64,000 nt of DNA from Streptomyces sp. DT2A-34 (GCF_030499515.1 NZ_JASTWJ010000001.1:7606001-7670000); one strand, 5' to 3'. Positions 28,501-36,550 are shown, numbered from the stretch's first letter. Program-made: numbers and translations. The notes: a model not told the origin generated them from the letters alone.

Positions 28501-29114
28501 CCCAGGAGCGGGAGATGCTCGGTCTGTACGTCTCCGACCACCCGCTCTTCGGCCTGGAACACGTCCTGTCCGACAAGGCGGACGCCGGCATCGCCCAGCT
28601 GACGGGCGGCGAGCACGCCGACGGCGCGGTGGTGACCATCGGCGGCATCATCTCCGGCCTCCAGCGCAAGATGACCAAGCAGGGCAACGCCTGGGCGATC
28701 GCCACGGTCGAGGATCTCGCCGGTTCCATCGAGTGCATGTTCTTCCCGGCGACGTACCAGCTCGTCTCGACCCAACTCGTCGAGGACGCCGTCGTGTTCG
28801 TCAAGGGCCGCCTCGACAAGCGCGAGGACGTGCCCCGGCTGGTCGCGATGGAGCTCCAGGTCCCCGACCTGTCCAACGCGGGCACCAACGCCCCCGTGAT
28901 CCTCACCATCCCGGCCACCAGGGTCACCCCGCCGATGGTCAACCGCCTCGGCGAGATCCTCAGCCACCACAAGGGCGACAGCGAGGTCCGCATCAAGCTC
29001 CAGGGCCCGACAAAGACGACGGTGCTCCGGCTGGACCGGCACCGGGTGAAGCCCGACCCGGCGCTGTTCGGTGACCTGAAGGTGCTGCTCGGCCCGTCCT
29101 GCCTGGCGGGCTGA
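25575..29114 (+). CDS. dnaE: DNA polymerase III alpha subunit
   Basis: 1179 residues, the usual length for DnaE1. The N-terminal PHP domain starts FTHLHVHTQYSLLDGAA. The palm catalytic aspartates are in MPDVDIDFDERRR. A helix-hairpin-helix region follows, then an OB domain (NAWAIATVEDLAGSIECMFFP). It is the replicative polymerase of the chromosome. GTG 25575 is chosen because GGAGG lies at 25563-25567 and the protein then starts with the PHP strand; the frame opens 30 bases earlier. A hairpin at 29121-29152 ends it. Confidence 0.98.
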   Translation: MSKPPFTHLHVHTQYSLLDGAARLKDMFNACNEMGMTHIAMSDHGNLHGAYDFFHSAKKAGVTPIIGIEAYVAPESRRNKRKIQWGQPHQKRDDVSGSGGYTHKTMWAVNKTGLHNIFRLSSDAYAKGWLQKWPRMDKETISQWSEGIVASTGCPSGEVQTRLRLGQEEEALKAAADYQDIFGKDKYFLELMDHGIDIEHRVRDGLLEIGRKLGIPPLVTNDSHYTYAHEATAHDALLCIQTGKNLSDPDRFKFDGTGYYLKSTDEMYAIDSSDAWQQGCANTLLVAEMVDTTGMFEAKNLMPTFDIPEGYTEVTWFKEEVRRGMERRFPGGIPEDRQKQAEYEMDVIISMGFPGYFLVVADFIMWAKNNGIAVGPGRGSAAGSIVAYAMGITDLDPIPHGLIFERFLNPERISMPDVDIDFDERRRVEVIRYVTEKYGADKVAMIGTYGKIKAKNAIKDSARVLGYPYAMGDRLTKAMPADVLGKGIDLNGITDPSHPRYSEAGEIRAMYENEPDVKKVIDTAKGVEGLVRQMGVHAAGVIMSSETITEHVPVWVRHTDGVTITQWDYPSCESLGLLKMDFLGLRNLTIMDDAVKMVKSNKGIDIDLLSLPLDDPTTFDLLQRGDTLGVFQFDGGPMRSLLRLMKPDNFEDISAVSALYRPGPMGMDSHTNYALRKNKLQEITPIHKELEEPLREVLDVTYGLIVYQEQVQKAAQIIAGYSLGEADILRRVMGKKKPEELAKNFVLFQDGARKKGYSDEAIQALWDVLVPFAGYAFNKAHSAAYGLVSYWTAYLKANHPAEYMAALLTSVKDDKDKSAVYLNECRRMGIKVLPPNVNESVHNFAAQGDDVILFGLEAVRNVGTNVVESIIRSRKAKGKYASFPDYLDKVEAVACNKRTTESLIKAGAFDTLGHTRKGLTAHFEPMIDNVVAVKRKEAEGQFDLFGGMGEEETDEPGFGLDVQFTDEEWDKTYLLAQEREMLGLYVSDHPLFGLEHVLSDKADAGIAQLTGGEHADGAVVTIGGIISGLQRKMTKQGNAWAIATVEDLAGSIECMFFPATYQLVSTQLVEDAVVFVKGRLDKREDVPRLVAMELQVPDLSNAGTNAPVILTIPATRVTPPMVNRLGEILSHHKGDSEVRIKLQGPTKTTVLRLDRHRVKPDPALFGDLKVLLGPSCLAG

Positions 29115-29120
29115 TCGGCT

Positions 29121-29152
29121 GAGGGGCGCACCCCGTGCGAGGTGCGCCCCTC
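29121..29152 (+). terminator. Terminator after dnaE
   Basis: GAGGGGCGCACC (29121-29132) pairs with GGTGCGCCCCTC (29141-29152), followed by a short T-containing tail. It starts seven bases after the dnaE stop. Confidence 0.85.
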
Positions 29153-29190
29153 TTCATGTGCCTGGGTCTCAACAACCCGTTATGCAGATG

Positions 29191-29355
29191 TCAGTTGTGG
29201 CCGAAGCGCTTCTGCCGGCCCTTGCGGGCCATGTCGCCCGGAGTCGCCTGGGTGATGCGCTGCTCGGCCTGCGTCTCCATCGAGGACTGCTGGGCCTGCT
29301 GCTGACCACGCTCGGACTGCGGCTGCTTCCGGTCCTGCTTCTTGTTCTTGGCCAT
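29191..29355 (-). CDS. Small Gln/Lys-rich hydrophilic protein
   Basis: 54 residues, MAKNKKQDRKQPQSERGQQQ at the start and ending RKGRQKRFGHN. It is highly charged, rich in Gln and without hydrophobic segments, so probably unfolded or nucleic-acid binding. ATG 29355 has AGGAGG at seven bases upstream, a near-ideal ribosome-binding site, and this is the main evidence that it is real. It converges with dnaE. I recognise the type as a conserved small protein of actinomycetes but not a function. Confidence 0.75.
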   Translation of the reverse strand: MAKNKKQDRKQPQSERGQQQAQQSSMETQAEQRITQATPGDMARKGRQKRFGHN

Positions 29356-29601
29356 GGTGATGCCTCCTGTGGGGGATCTAGGGGCCAGGGCCGGGACCAG
29401 ATTCACATAGGCTGACGAAGACTGCATTTCGGATAATTACCGTGTGTAATGGGGGTTGTCGGGGCGTGAGGCCTGGCGCGCCGCGGTGGCGATGCCCCGA
29501 AACGCCACGCCGAAGATCGAGTTCGCCCCGTTAACCCCCGCGCGGTCGGGCAGACTCGAAGGAAGCCCCGAAGCAAACCTCCCAGGAAGAGGGTGAGTCG
29601 C

Positions 29602-30822
29602 GTGGACCGCTGCATCGTCCTGGTGGACGCCGGGTATCTGCTGGGGGCCGCCGCGAGCCTCCTCGCCGGGGAGCCCTCCCGGTCCCGGATCACCGTCGAC
29701 CACACCGCCCTCATCCAGGGGCTGCGCGAACGCGCCGAGTCCGACACCCAGCAGCCCCTGCTGCGCATCTACTGGTTCGACGGCGCCCCCGACCGCGTCC
29801 CCCAGCCCGAGCACCGCAGGCTGCGCGTGATGCCCCGGGTCACCGTCCGGCTGGGCGCCCTCACCCGCAGCGACGGCCGCTGGGCCCAGAAGGGCGTGGA
29901 CGCCGCGATGCACGCCGAGCTCACCGAGCTGGCCCGCAACCGCGCCTGCTCGGACGTGGTGCTGGTGACCGGCGACGGCGATCTGCTGCCGGGCATGATG
30001 GCCGCCAAGGAGCACGGCGTCGCCGTACACCTGTGGGCGGTGCAAGCCGCCGACGGGGACTACAACCAGTCCGAGGACCTGGTCGCCGAGGCCGACGAAC
30101 GGCGCGTCCTCGACCGTACGTGGATCACCAAGGCCGTACGCGCCAAGGAGCTCACCGGCGTCTGCGCGCCGCCGCCCGTGCCCCGGCCCGAGATCGCCGC
30201 GATCCTGTCCGCGCCGCTGCCCGACTCCGCGCTCGGCGCGCGGACCGAGCGGTCCGCCGAGGACGGCGAACACGCCCCGCCGGCCACCGCCTCGGAGAAC
30301 GGCACGCAGGAGCGGGTACCGGCGCCCAAGGGCGTGCCCACGCCGAAGGACCTCGCCGCCCTGCGCGCGCCCGGCGTCCAGCCGGCCCAGCCCCCCGCGA
30401 GCGCGACGCTGCGCTGGTCCTCGGACAAGGGGTGGGTCGACCGGCCCGGCGTCGCGGCCGAGCCGCCCGACGCCGCCTCCATGCCGACGCTCGCGCAGCT
30501 GACCACGGCGGAGCAGCGATGGGCCGACCGGGAGGAGGACATCACCACGGTCGGCGGCGATCCGTACGAGGTGGGGCAGGTCTTCGCGCGGCGGTGGATG
30601 GAGCGGCTGGGGGAGCAGGGCCATCTGCAGAAGCTCTCCGGGATGTATCCGCGGATCCCGCATCGGATCGACGGGGAGCTGCTGCGGTACGCCGCCCGGT
30701 TCGGGTTGCTCGCGCACAAGGACGACCAGATCGACGAGCATGATCGGTACGCGATCCGGGCCGGGTTCTGGCGGGAGATCGATGTGCGGACGGCCGCGGA
30801 GCACGCCCCCGTGGGCGAATGA
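29602..30822 (+). CDS. NYN-domain (PIN-like) putative RNase
   Basis: 406 residues. Residues 1 to about 165 form a NYN domain: IVLVDAGYLLG with the first metal Asp, RIYWFDGAPD, and VLVTGDGDLLPGMMAAKEHGVAVHLW with the later acidic residues. These proteins are predicted metal-dependent RNases. A disordered Pro/Ala/Glu region spans about 180-290. A C-terminal conserved helical domain (VFARRWMERLGEQGHLQKLSGMYPRIPHRIDGELLRYAARFG) looks like a winged-helix or LOTUS-like RNA-binding part. GTG 29602 is favoured over GTG 29593 because of spacing from AGGAAGAGG. The 245-base gap upstream holds the promoter. Confidence 0.85.
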   Translation: MDRCIVLVDAGYLLGAAASLLAGEPSRSRITVDHTALIQGLRERAESDTQQPLLRIYWFDGAPDRVPQPEHRRLRVMPRVTVRLGALTRSDGRWAQKGVDAAMHAELTELARNRACSDVVLVTGDGDLLPGMMAAKEHGVAVHLWAVQAADGDYNQSEDLVAEADERRVLDRTWITKAVRAKELTGVCAPPPVPRPEIAAILSAPLPDSALGARTERSAEDGEHAPPATASENGTQERVPAPKGVPTPKDLAALRAPGVQPAQPPASATLRWSSDKGWVDRPGVAAEPPDAASMPTLAQLTTAEQRWADREEDITTVGGDPYEVGQVFARRWMERLGEQGHLQKLSGMYPRIPHRIDGELLRYAARFGLLAHKDDQIDEHDRYAIRAGFWREIDVRTAAEHAPVGE

Positions 30823-30988
30823 CGCGGGCCGAGGTGAGCCCGACGCCGCCCGGACGCGTCGTCGGGGTTGAGCGCCGTTGCGGCGGATTTGGGGTTACCG
30901 GCGGATTTCCTACGGCGAGCTGCCGGTTTGTGCCGAGTGGCCGACCCGAGGACGGATCGGGGTTCCGGACCCCGTAGTCTCGTCCCTT

Positions 30989-32008
30989 GTGAGTACGCGC
31001 GCGGGACAGGCACTTCGGCACAGTGGGGATGTCGTGTGTGCCGTGCGCGGGCTGACCAAGACCTACCCGGCCGTACGAGGGCGGCGCGGGGCGCCCGCAA
31101 CGCCCGAGGTGCGCGCCACCGACGACGTACGGCTGGACATCCGGGGCGGCGAGATCTTCGGGCTGCTCGGCCCGAACGGCGCCGGCAAGACCACACTCGT
31201 ACGGCAGCTCACCGGGCTGATGCGGCCCGACACCGGCAGCGTGGAGATCCTCGGGCACGACATCGTGCGGCACCCGGAGCGGGCCGCGCGCATTCTCGCC
31301 TACCTCGGGCAGGAGTCGACCGCCCTCGACGAGCTGACCGTGTCCCTCGCCGCCGAGACGACCGGGCGGCTGCGCGGCCTGGACGTGCGGCGGGCGCGGG
31401 CCGAGCGGGACGCCGTACTCGACGAGCTGGGCCTCGGGCCGCTCGCCGGGCGGCCGATCAAGAAGCTGTCCGGCGGACAGCGGCGGCTCGCTTGCTTCGC
31501 CGCCACGCTGGTGGGGGAGCGGCCGCTGCTCGTGCTCGACGAGCCGACCACCGCGATGGACCCGGTGGCGCGGCGGGCCGTGTGGTCGGCCGTGGACCGG
31601 CGGCGGGCCGAGCGCGGTACGACCGTGCTGCTCGTCACCCACAACGTCATCGAGGCCGAGACCGTGCTCGACCGGGTCGCGGTGCTCGACCGGGGCCGTG
31701 TGATCGCCTGCGACACGCCGTCCGGGCTCAAGGAACAGGTCGCGGGCGAGGTGCGGGTCGAGCTGCTGTGGCGGGACCGGGCGCCCCTGGAGGTGCCCGA
31801 GGTCGCCGCGCTGCAGGACCGGGTCGTGGAGTCCGGGCGGCGCTGGACGCTGCGGCTCGCCCCCGAGGAGGCCCGCGCGGTCGTCGCCACCGTCACCGGC
31901 GGGGCCGCCTTCGCCGCGCTGGACGACTTCACGCTGGCCACGCCGAGCCTGGAGGACGTCTATCTGGCGCTGGGCGGGGCCGCGCAGCAGGGGCTGGTGA
32001 AGGCTTGA
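30989..32008 (+). CDS. ABC transporter ATP-binding protein
   Basis: 339 residues. It has Walker A GPNGAGKTT, the signature KLSGGQRRL and Walker B LLVLDEPTTAMD, followed by the H-loop in LLVTHN. The C-terminal 100 residues are the accessory domain of the DrrA/CcmA-type exporters. It energises the permease encoded 125 bases downstream. The frame opens earlier, but GTG 30989 gives the usual N-terminus. A 165-base gap upstream carries a short direct repeat of GGCGGATTT. The substrate is unknown; drug, lipid or antibiotic export is typical of this class. Confidence 0.92.
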   Translation: MSTRAGQALRHSGDVVCAVRGLTKTYPAVRGRRGAPATPEVRATDDVRLDIRGGEIFGLLGPNGAGKTTLVRQLTGLMRPDTGSVEILGHDIVRHPERAARILAYLGQESTALDELTVSLAAETTGRLRGLDVRRARAERDAVLDELGLGPLAGRPIKKLSGGQRRLACFAATLVGERPLLVLDEPTTAMDPVARRAVWSAVDRRRAERGTTVLLVTHNVIEAETVLDRVAVLDRGRVIACDTPSGLKEQVAGEVRVELLWRDRAPLEVPEVAALQDRVVESGRRWTLRLAPEEARAVVATVTGGAAFAALDDFTLATPSLEDVYLALGGAAQQGLVKA

Positions 32009-32040
32009 GTACGCAGACTGTCGTAGCCGTACCTGTAGGC

Positions 32041-32094
32041 GTACGGAACAGGGCTTCGGTACGGAACAGAGCCTCCGTCCGGAACAGGGCCACC
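32041..32094 (+). repeat. 18-base tandem repeat between ABC transporter genes
   Basis: Three diverged copies of an 18-base unit begin GTACGGAACAGGGC (32041-32058), GTACGGAACAGAGC (32059-32076) and GTCCGGAACAGGGC (32077-32094). They lie in the gap between the ATPase and permease genes and are outside any convincing gene. Confidence 0.75.
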
Positions 32095-32132
32095 TCCCCA
32101 GTGATCCCCCGTGTGAAAGGGAGCAGCGCCAC

Positions 32133-32957
32133 GTGAGTGTCGTACCCGCCGAGGTTCTGCCGGGCAGCGCCCTGGCCGTGGACGAGACGGCCCGTCCGGC
32201 CGCGGCCGAGCTCGGGCCGCGGGCGCGGCTGTGGCCGTCGCTGTGCGCCGTGTACCGGGCGCAGCTGTCCCGTGCCCGGGTCGCGCGCATTCCGCTGCTG
32301 TTCGTGGCGACCTTCCAGTCGATCGGGATCATGATCCTGATGCGCGGGGTCGTGGACGGCGGCGCCGAGGCGCAGGCCGTGGTGGCCGGGTCGGCGGTGC
32401 TCGTCGTGGCCTTCGTCGCGCTGAACCTGCTCGCGCAGTACTTCGGGCAGCTGCGGGCCAGCGGTGGGCTCGACCACTACGCCACACTGCCGGTGCCGCC
32501 GGCCGCGGTGGTGCTGGGGGCGGCGGGGGCGTACGCGTCCTTCACCGTGCCGGGGACCGTGGTGACGGCGCTCTTCGGGTGCGTGTTGTTCGGGTTGCCG
32601 GTGGCGCATCTGTGGGTGCTCGTCGCGGTGATTCCGCTGGCCGGGGCCGCGCTCGCCGGGCTGGGGGCGGCGCTCGGGCTGCTCGCGCCGCGGCCGGAAC
32701 TGGCCACGCTGCTCGGGCAGTTGGGGATGTCAGCGGCGCTGCTGCTGGGGGTGCTGCCGGCCGACCGGATGCCGGAGGTGGTGCGGTTCGCGCGCGATCT
32801 ACTGCCGTCGACGTACGGCGTGGAAGCCTTCGCGCGGACCTTCGGACCGCACCCCGACTGGGCCTTCGTGCTGGGTGACCTCGCCGTGTGCGGGGTGGTC
32901 GGCGTCGTCTCGCTGGCCGTCGCCACCTGGGCGTACCGCCGGGCTGCCGTCCGGTGA
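32133..32957 (+). CDS. ABC-2 type transporter permease
   Basis: 274 residues with six predicted transmembrane helices after a 40-residue cytoplasmic head, for example IPLLFVATFQSIGIMILM, AVVAGSAVLVVAFVALNLL and LWVLVAVIPLAGAALAGLG. This is the ABC-2 membrane topology. It pairs with the ATPase at 30989 to form an export pump. GTG 32133 lies nine bases after AAGGGAGC. The ORF ends 35 bases before the next gene. Confidence 0.9.
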   Translation: MSVVPAEVLPGSALAVDETARPAAAELGPRARLWPSLCAVYRAQLSRARVARIPLLFVATFQSIGIMILMRGVVDGGAEAQAVVAGSAVLVVAFVALNLLAQYFGQLRASGGLDHYATLPVPPAAVVLGAAGAYASFTVPGTVVTALFGCVLFGLPVAHLWVLVAVIPLAGAALAGLGAALGLLAPRPELATLLGQLGMSAALLLGVLPADRMPEVVRFARDLLPSTYGVEAFARTFGPHPDWAFVLGDLAVCGVVGVVSLAVATWAYRRAAVR

Positions 32958-32991
32958 CGCGTCGCACAGTTCGGCCTGGCACGATGGCAGG

Positions 32992-33744
32992 GTGACCGCT
33001 CCGCTGACTCCTCCCCCGCCGCCCCGTGACCAGTCCTCCCACCACGCGTGGCAGCAGCCCGCTGCCGGGCGCGCGGGTTCCGGGCCGTATGACGCCGTGT
33101 ACGGCGCGCCTCACGGGGCACAAGGTCCCCACGGCTCTCACGGCGCGTACGGCATATATGGCTCGTACGGACAGGACGGCCCTGGGATGAAGACCGAAGT
33201 GCGAGAGGCCGCCGTGGTCGCGGTCGTCGTGGCGTTCTTCGGAGCGCTGCTCGGGGTGCTGTGGTGGTGGCTGGCGCCGAGCGTGCCGCTGGTCGGGGAC
33301 GTCGTCGACAAGAGCTGGGTCGTCTACTTCAAGGACACCGAGGGGGAGCAGGCGGTCGGGGTGGACGGAACGTTCACTCTGCTCGCGCTCGCGTTCGGGC
33401 TGGTGAGTGCGGTTGCCGTCTTTGTCTGGCGGCGGCGTGGGGGTGTGCCGCTGGTGGTGGGGCTGGCCGTCGGGGGGTTTCTCGGGGCGTTGCTGGCCTG
33501 GCGGGTCGGGGTGTGGCTGGGGCCTGCGGAGGATGTGATCGGCCACGCGAAGGAAGTGGGCAAGGGGGTTACGTTCTCGGCGCCGCTGAAGCTTGGTGCC
33601 AAGGGGGCGTGGCTGGCGTGGCCGCTGGCTGCGTTGGTGGTGCATCTGGGGTTGACGGCGTTGTTCGGGCCTCGGGATGCGGAGCCGGATCAGCTGCAGC
33701 CTTCGGTGGCTCAGCAGGGGCCGTACGGGGCGCCGCCGGCGTAG
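32992..33744 (+). CDS. DUF2567-like integral membrane protein
   Basis: 250 residues. The first 65 are Pro/His/Gly/Tyr-rich and cytoplasmic. Then come four transmembrane helices: AAVVAVVVAFFGALLGVLWWWL, FTLLALAFGLVSAVAVFVW, VGLAVGGFLGALLAWRVGV and a C-terminal one. The extracytoplasmic loop holds PSVPLVGDVVDKSWVVYFKDTEGEQAVGVDGTF. This layout fits the actinobacterial DUF2567 family, of unknown function. GTG 32992 is preceded by GGCAGG. It follows the ABC permease and may share its transcript. Confidence 0.75.
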   Translation: MTAPLTPPPPPRDQSSHHAWQQPAAGRAGSGPYDAVYGAPHGAQGPHGSHGAYGIYGSYGQDGPGMKTEVREAAVVAVVVAFFGALLGVLWWWLAPSVPLVGDVVDKSWVVYFKDTEGEQAVGVDGTFTLLALAFGLVSAVAVFVWRRRGGVPLVVGLAVGGFLGALLAWRVGVWLGPAEDVIGHAKEVGKGVTFSAPLKLGAKGAWLAWPLAALVVHLGLTALFGPRDAEPDQLQPSVAQQGPYGAPPA

Positions 33745-34110
33745 GTTTCTCGCCCCCGCCGCCCCTACCCGTCCCATCCCCCAGGGGCGCTGCCCCTTCG
33801 ACCCCGCCCTCCTGGGGGCCTGCGGCCCCCAGACCCCCGCTTCGGCCCTGAACGGGCCTCGTCCTCAAACGCCGGACGGGCTGAAATGCCTGGGCCGACG
33901 CCAGCTCCCAGGTGGGTGGGTGGGGGCTGGGGACGGTGTGGCCTTGTCCTCAAACGCCGGACGGGCTGACAGGCCAGGGAGTGACCGTAGGCGGGTAAGT
34001 GGGGGCTTGGGGCGGTGTGGCCTCGTTCTCAAGCGCCGGGCGGCTGGATGGTGCGGGTCGGGGTCGAGAGGGGGACCGCCTCCGGTGTGGGATCGGCGCG
34101 CGTTCGGGTT
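33745..34110. repeat. Gene-free stretch with CTCAAACGCCGGACGGG tandem array
   Basis: No gene is evident over 366 bases. The first third has CCCCAGGGGC-type and CTGGGGGCCTGCGGCCCCCAG palindromes. Two exact copies of a 24-base element whose core is CTCAAACGCCGGACGGG lie at 33861-33884 and 33946-33969, and a diverged one at 34025-34047. Each is followed by a GT-rich segment, giving a unit of about 80-85 bases repeated three times. Elements like this are widespread between genes in Streptomyces chromosomes; origin and role are not known to me. Confidence 0.8.
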
Positions 34111-34185
34111 CTATGCCGGGCGCCGTCCATGGTTCGAGCGGCCCTTCTTGGTGCGCCACTTGCGTTTCCGTGTTTTCTTCGACAT
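34111..34185 (-). CDS. Probable small ribosomal protein bL37
   Basis: 24 residues, starting MSKKTRKRKW and ending in SNHGRRPA, with 11 Lys/Arg. The length and the NHGxRP C-terminus match what I recall of bL37 from the mycobacterial 50S subunit, which ends in an NHGKRP-type tail. A GAGG sequence lies four bases before ATG 34185. It follows ybaK in the same direction with a 41-base gap. It is too short for usual gene callers. The assignment rests on remembered similarity and needs an alignment; if wrong, it is an unannotated basic micropeptide. Confidence 0.7.
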   Translation of the reverse strand: MSKKTRKRKWRTKKGRSNHGRRPA

Positions 34186-34226
34186 GTCCCTCGTACTTAA
34201 CCGAGGGGACGGGGTTCGTCGAGGGG

Positions 34227-34736
34227 TCACGCACGTCCGATGGGGGCGAGGGTCGCGTTCGTGAGGTTGGTCAGGTCTTCGGGGGAGAGTTCGACCTCCA
34301 GGCCGCGGCGGCCGGCCGAGACGCAGATCGTGGGGTGGGTGGAGGCCGAGGCGTCCACGACCGTGGGGAGCTTCTTGCGCTGGCCGAGCGGGGAGATGCC
34401 GCCCCGGACGTAGCCCGTGGTGCGTTCCGCCAGGGCCGGGTCGGCCATCGCGGCGCGCTTGCCGCGGACCGCCGACGCCAGGGCCTTGAGGTCCAGCTGG
34501 CCGGCGACCGGGACCACCGCCACGGTGAGGGTGCCGTCCACGTCGGCGACGAGGGTCTTGAAGACCCTGTCGGGGGAGACGCCCATCGCCTCCGCGGCCT
34601 CCTCGCCGTAGGACGGGTGGGAGGGGTCGTGGTCGTAGGCGTGGATCGTGTACTCGACGCCCGCGGCCGACAGCGCCACCGTCGCGGGGGTGCCGCCGCC
34701 CGATTGCTGCTGGGTCTTCTTCGACTTCTTCGCCAT
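34227..34736 (-). CDS. ybaK: YbaK/EbsC-type Cys-tRNA(Pro) deacylase
   Basis: 169 residues with a Lys-rich head of about 15 residues. The core has VEYTIHAYDHDP, YGEEAAEAMGV, VFKTLVADVDG, and the C-terminal GGISPLGQRKKLPTVVD. YbaK removes mis-attached Cys from tRNA-Pro as a trans-editing factor. The lysine in VFKTL is the expected catalytic residue. It is the first of a minus-strand pair with bL37 and lies 30 bases downstream of the Lon-N-like gene. Assignment is by motif and length. Confidence 0.93.
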   Translation of the reverse strand: MAKKSKKTQQQSGGGTPATVALSAAGVEYTIHAYDHDPSHPSYGEEAAEAMGVSPDRVFKTLVADVDGTLTVAVVPVAGQLDLKALASAVRGKRAAMADPALAERTTGYVRGGISPLGQRKKLPTVVDASASTHPTICVSAGRRGLEVELSPEDLTNLTNATLAPIGRA

Positions 34737-34766
34737 GTCGTTCCGCTCAGTTCCGCTCAGTTCGGC

Positions 34767-35504
34767 TCAGTTGAGACTCGTCGGACCGCGCGTCAGGTCC
34801 GACGCCGGCAGCGACGGCAGAGTACGGATGATCGAGGTCTCGGTGCGAAGGAGTTTCAGTTCGTCGCGCAGGCGGGACGCGGTGTCCGGAGCCTGGAGCA
34901 GGCGCTGCTTCGTCGGGGTGTCCAGCATCATCGCGGCCGCCACCAGGAAGGAGACGACCGAGGGCTGGTCGGGGAGGTCGGCCGTGGTGGACAGGGAGCG
35001 TTCGCGGGCGCCCGCCAGGCGCTTCTGGTACTGGCGGAACGCGCGCAGCACCCCTTCGGCAAGGGCTCCCGCCTCGTCGCCCGGCTCCTCCGGCAGCTCC
35101 TCCAGCTCCGCCGTCAGGAACGGGCCCGAGGCGTCGACCGACAGCAGCCGGACCCGCGTCGTTCCCGTCGCCAGCACCTCGAACGTGCCGTCGGCCCGCT
35201 CCCGGATCGTCGCCGCGTCGGCCACACAGCCCACCCCGTGGAACGCCTTGACCGGGTCCGGGCCGAAGCCCGCCGCGGGGCCGCGCTCGGGGACGGACGT
35301 GGGGTCCGGCATGCCGGGCGCGCTCTGGGCCACCTCGTGGCCGTCGCGGATCGCCACGACGGCGAAACGACGCGGTTCCTCCTCGGGGGTCTTCAGCAGA
35401 TCGCGCATCATGGCGCGATAGCGCTCCTCGAAGATGTTCAGAGGAAGGACGAGGCCCGGGAACAGCACCGAGTTCAGGGGGAAGAGCGGAAGGCGGACGG
35501 TCAC
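34767..35504 (-). CDS. Lon N-terminal-domain (LON substrate-binding) protein
   Basis: 245 residues. The start LPLFPLNSVLFPGLVLPLNIFEERYRAMM is the LON_substr_bdg domain, as found at the N-terminus of Lon protease, but no AAA or protease domain follows. The C-terminal half is helical with LEELPEEPGDEAGALAEGVLRAFRQYQKRL. Standalone LON-N proteins are common in actinobacteria; they may bind unfolded proteins, but the function is unproven. It sits 11 bases after the next upstream gene's stop, so co-transcription is likely. Confidence 0.88.
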   Translation of the reverse strand: MTVRLPLFPLNSVLFPGLVLPLNIFEERYRAMMRDLLKTPEEEPRRFAVVAIRDGHEVAQSAPGMPDPTSVPERGPAAGFGPDPVKAFHGVGCVADAATIRERADGTFEVLATGTTRVRLLSVDASGPFLTAELEELPEEPGDEAGALAEGVLRAFRQYQKRLAGARERSLSTTADLPDQPSVVSFLVAAAMMLDTPTKQRLLQAPDTASRLRDELKLLRTETSIIRTLPSLPASDLTRGPTSLN

Positions 35505-35515
35505 GGCGCCAAAGC

Positions 35516-36550
35516 CTAGTGGTCGCCGGAGTGAACGCGTCCGGCGTGCCCACTCCGTGGATGACCGGCGCTCGCAGTCCGGGGAGGAGCGGAGGCCGTC
35601 CGGTGCCGCACCTCGTCGCGCGCCTCAAGGAACCGGCCGAGCGGATCGTCCGAGTACCGGCTCCAGGGGAAGGAGGTGGCGTACGGGCCGATCAGGCGCA
35701 GTTGCTCCAGGGCGTCCTCCCAGCGGCCCAGCCGTACCAGGACGTACGTCAGCTTGTTGCGGATCGCGGCGGTCCACAGGTCGGCGGCCGGGAAGCGGGC
35801 GGAGAGCGCGATCGCGCGGTCGGCCGCCGCGTCCAGCCGCTCGGGCGGCACGCCCGGACCGCAGCCGTCGTTCAGGTAGCTGAGGACGGCCCGGGTCGGC
35901 AGCGCCTGTACGAGGGAGTCGGCCGGGGCGTCCTGCGCGGCCCGGTCGGCGAAGTCGAGGCACTCCCGGTGGGAGCCGTGCCAGGACGAGGCGAGGTAGC
36001 GCAGGGCCGCCACATGGCAGCCGTAGTGGAGCGGGGCGCGGCGCAGGGCCGCCTCCCACAGTTCCCCGAAGTAGGTGTGCCCGGCGCGTGAGCCGCGCGC
36101 GTGGTCCAGTGCGATCCGCCACGGCACCGGGTCGCGGTCGTCGGCGCGGGCGGCGGCGGTGATCAGCGGGCTCACACCGCGCAGCAGTTCGGCCCGGGCG
36201 GGGGACTGCCAGGCGCGGTCCACCGCCAACTGGGCCCGGACCAGCAGCGCGTCCGGATCGTTCGGAGCGGCCGCGCACCAGGCCTCCAGCCACTCCGGCC
36301 GCGAGCGCGCGAAGGCGGCAAGGCGCAGCGCGTATCCGTCGCGGTACTCCCACTGCGCCTTCACCCGGGTGGCGGCGAGCACCTCGGCGGCAGTCTCGTA
36401 CGTGCCCCGCCCGGCCGCGACCAGCGCGGGTCCGAGGCGGTCGTCGGGCGCGTCGAGGAGCACCTCGGCGTCGGCGGGGAGCCCGACGGCGGGGTGTTCT
36501 ACGGTCCTTGCCGGCCGGGACGCGCGGCCGAACGGGAGCGGCAGAGCCAT
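35516..36550 (-). CDS. Helical-repeat (TPR-like) protein, function unknown
   Basis: 344 residues, almost all helical with alternating Ala/Leu/Arg. Blocks such as WLEAWCAAAPNDPDALLVRAQLAVDRAW and WRIALDHARG suggest TPR-like or armadillo-type repeats. An HYGCHVAALRYLASSWHGSH segment is notable for Cys/His. The last 30 residues are basic, Ser/His-rich and probably disordered. I do not recognise a named family. It is in the same operon as the LON-N gene. ATG 36550 is used; the 133-base gap upstream holds its promoter. Confidence 0.7.
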   Translation of the reverse strand: MALPLPFGRASRPARTVEHPAVGLPADAEVLLDAPDDRLGPALVAAGRGTYETAAEVLAATRVKAQWEYRDGYALRLAAFARSRPEWLEAWCAAAPNDPDALLVRAQLAVDRAWQSPARAELLRGVSPLITAAARADDRDPVPWRIALDHARGSRAGHTYFGELWEAALRRAPLHYGCHVAALRYLASSWHGSHRECLDFADRAAQDAPADSLVQALPTRAVLSYLNDGCGPGVPPERLDAAADRAIALSARFPAADLWTAAIRNKLTYVLVRLGRWEDALEQLRLIGPYATSFPWSRYSDDPLGRFLEARDEVRHRTASAPPRTASAGHPRSGHAGRVHSGDH

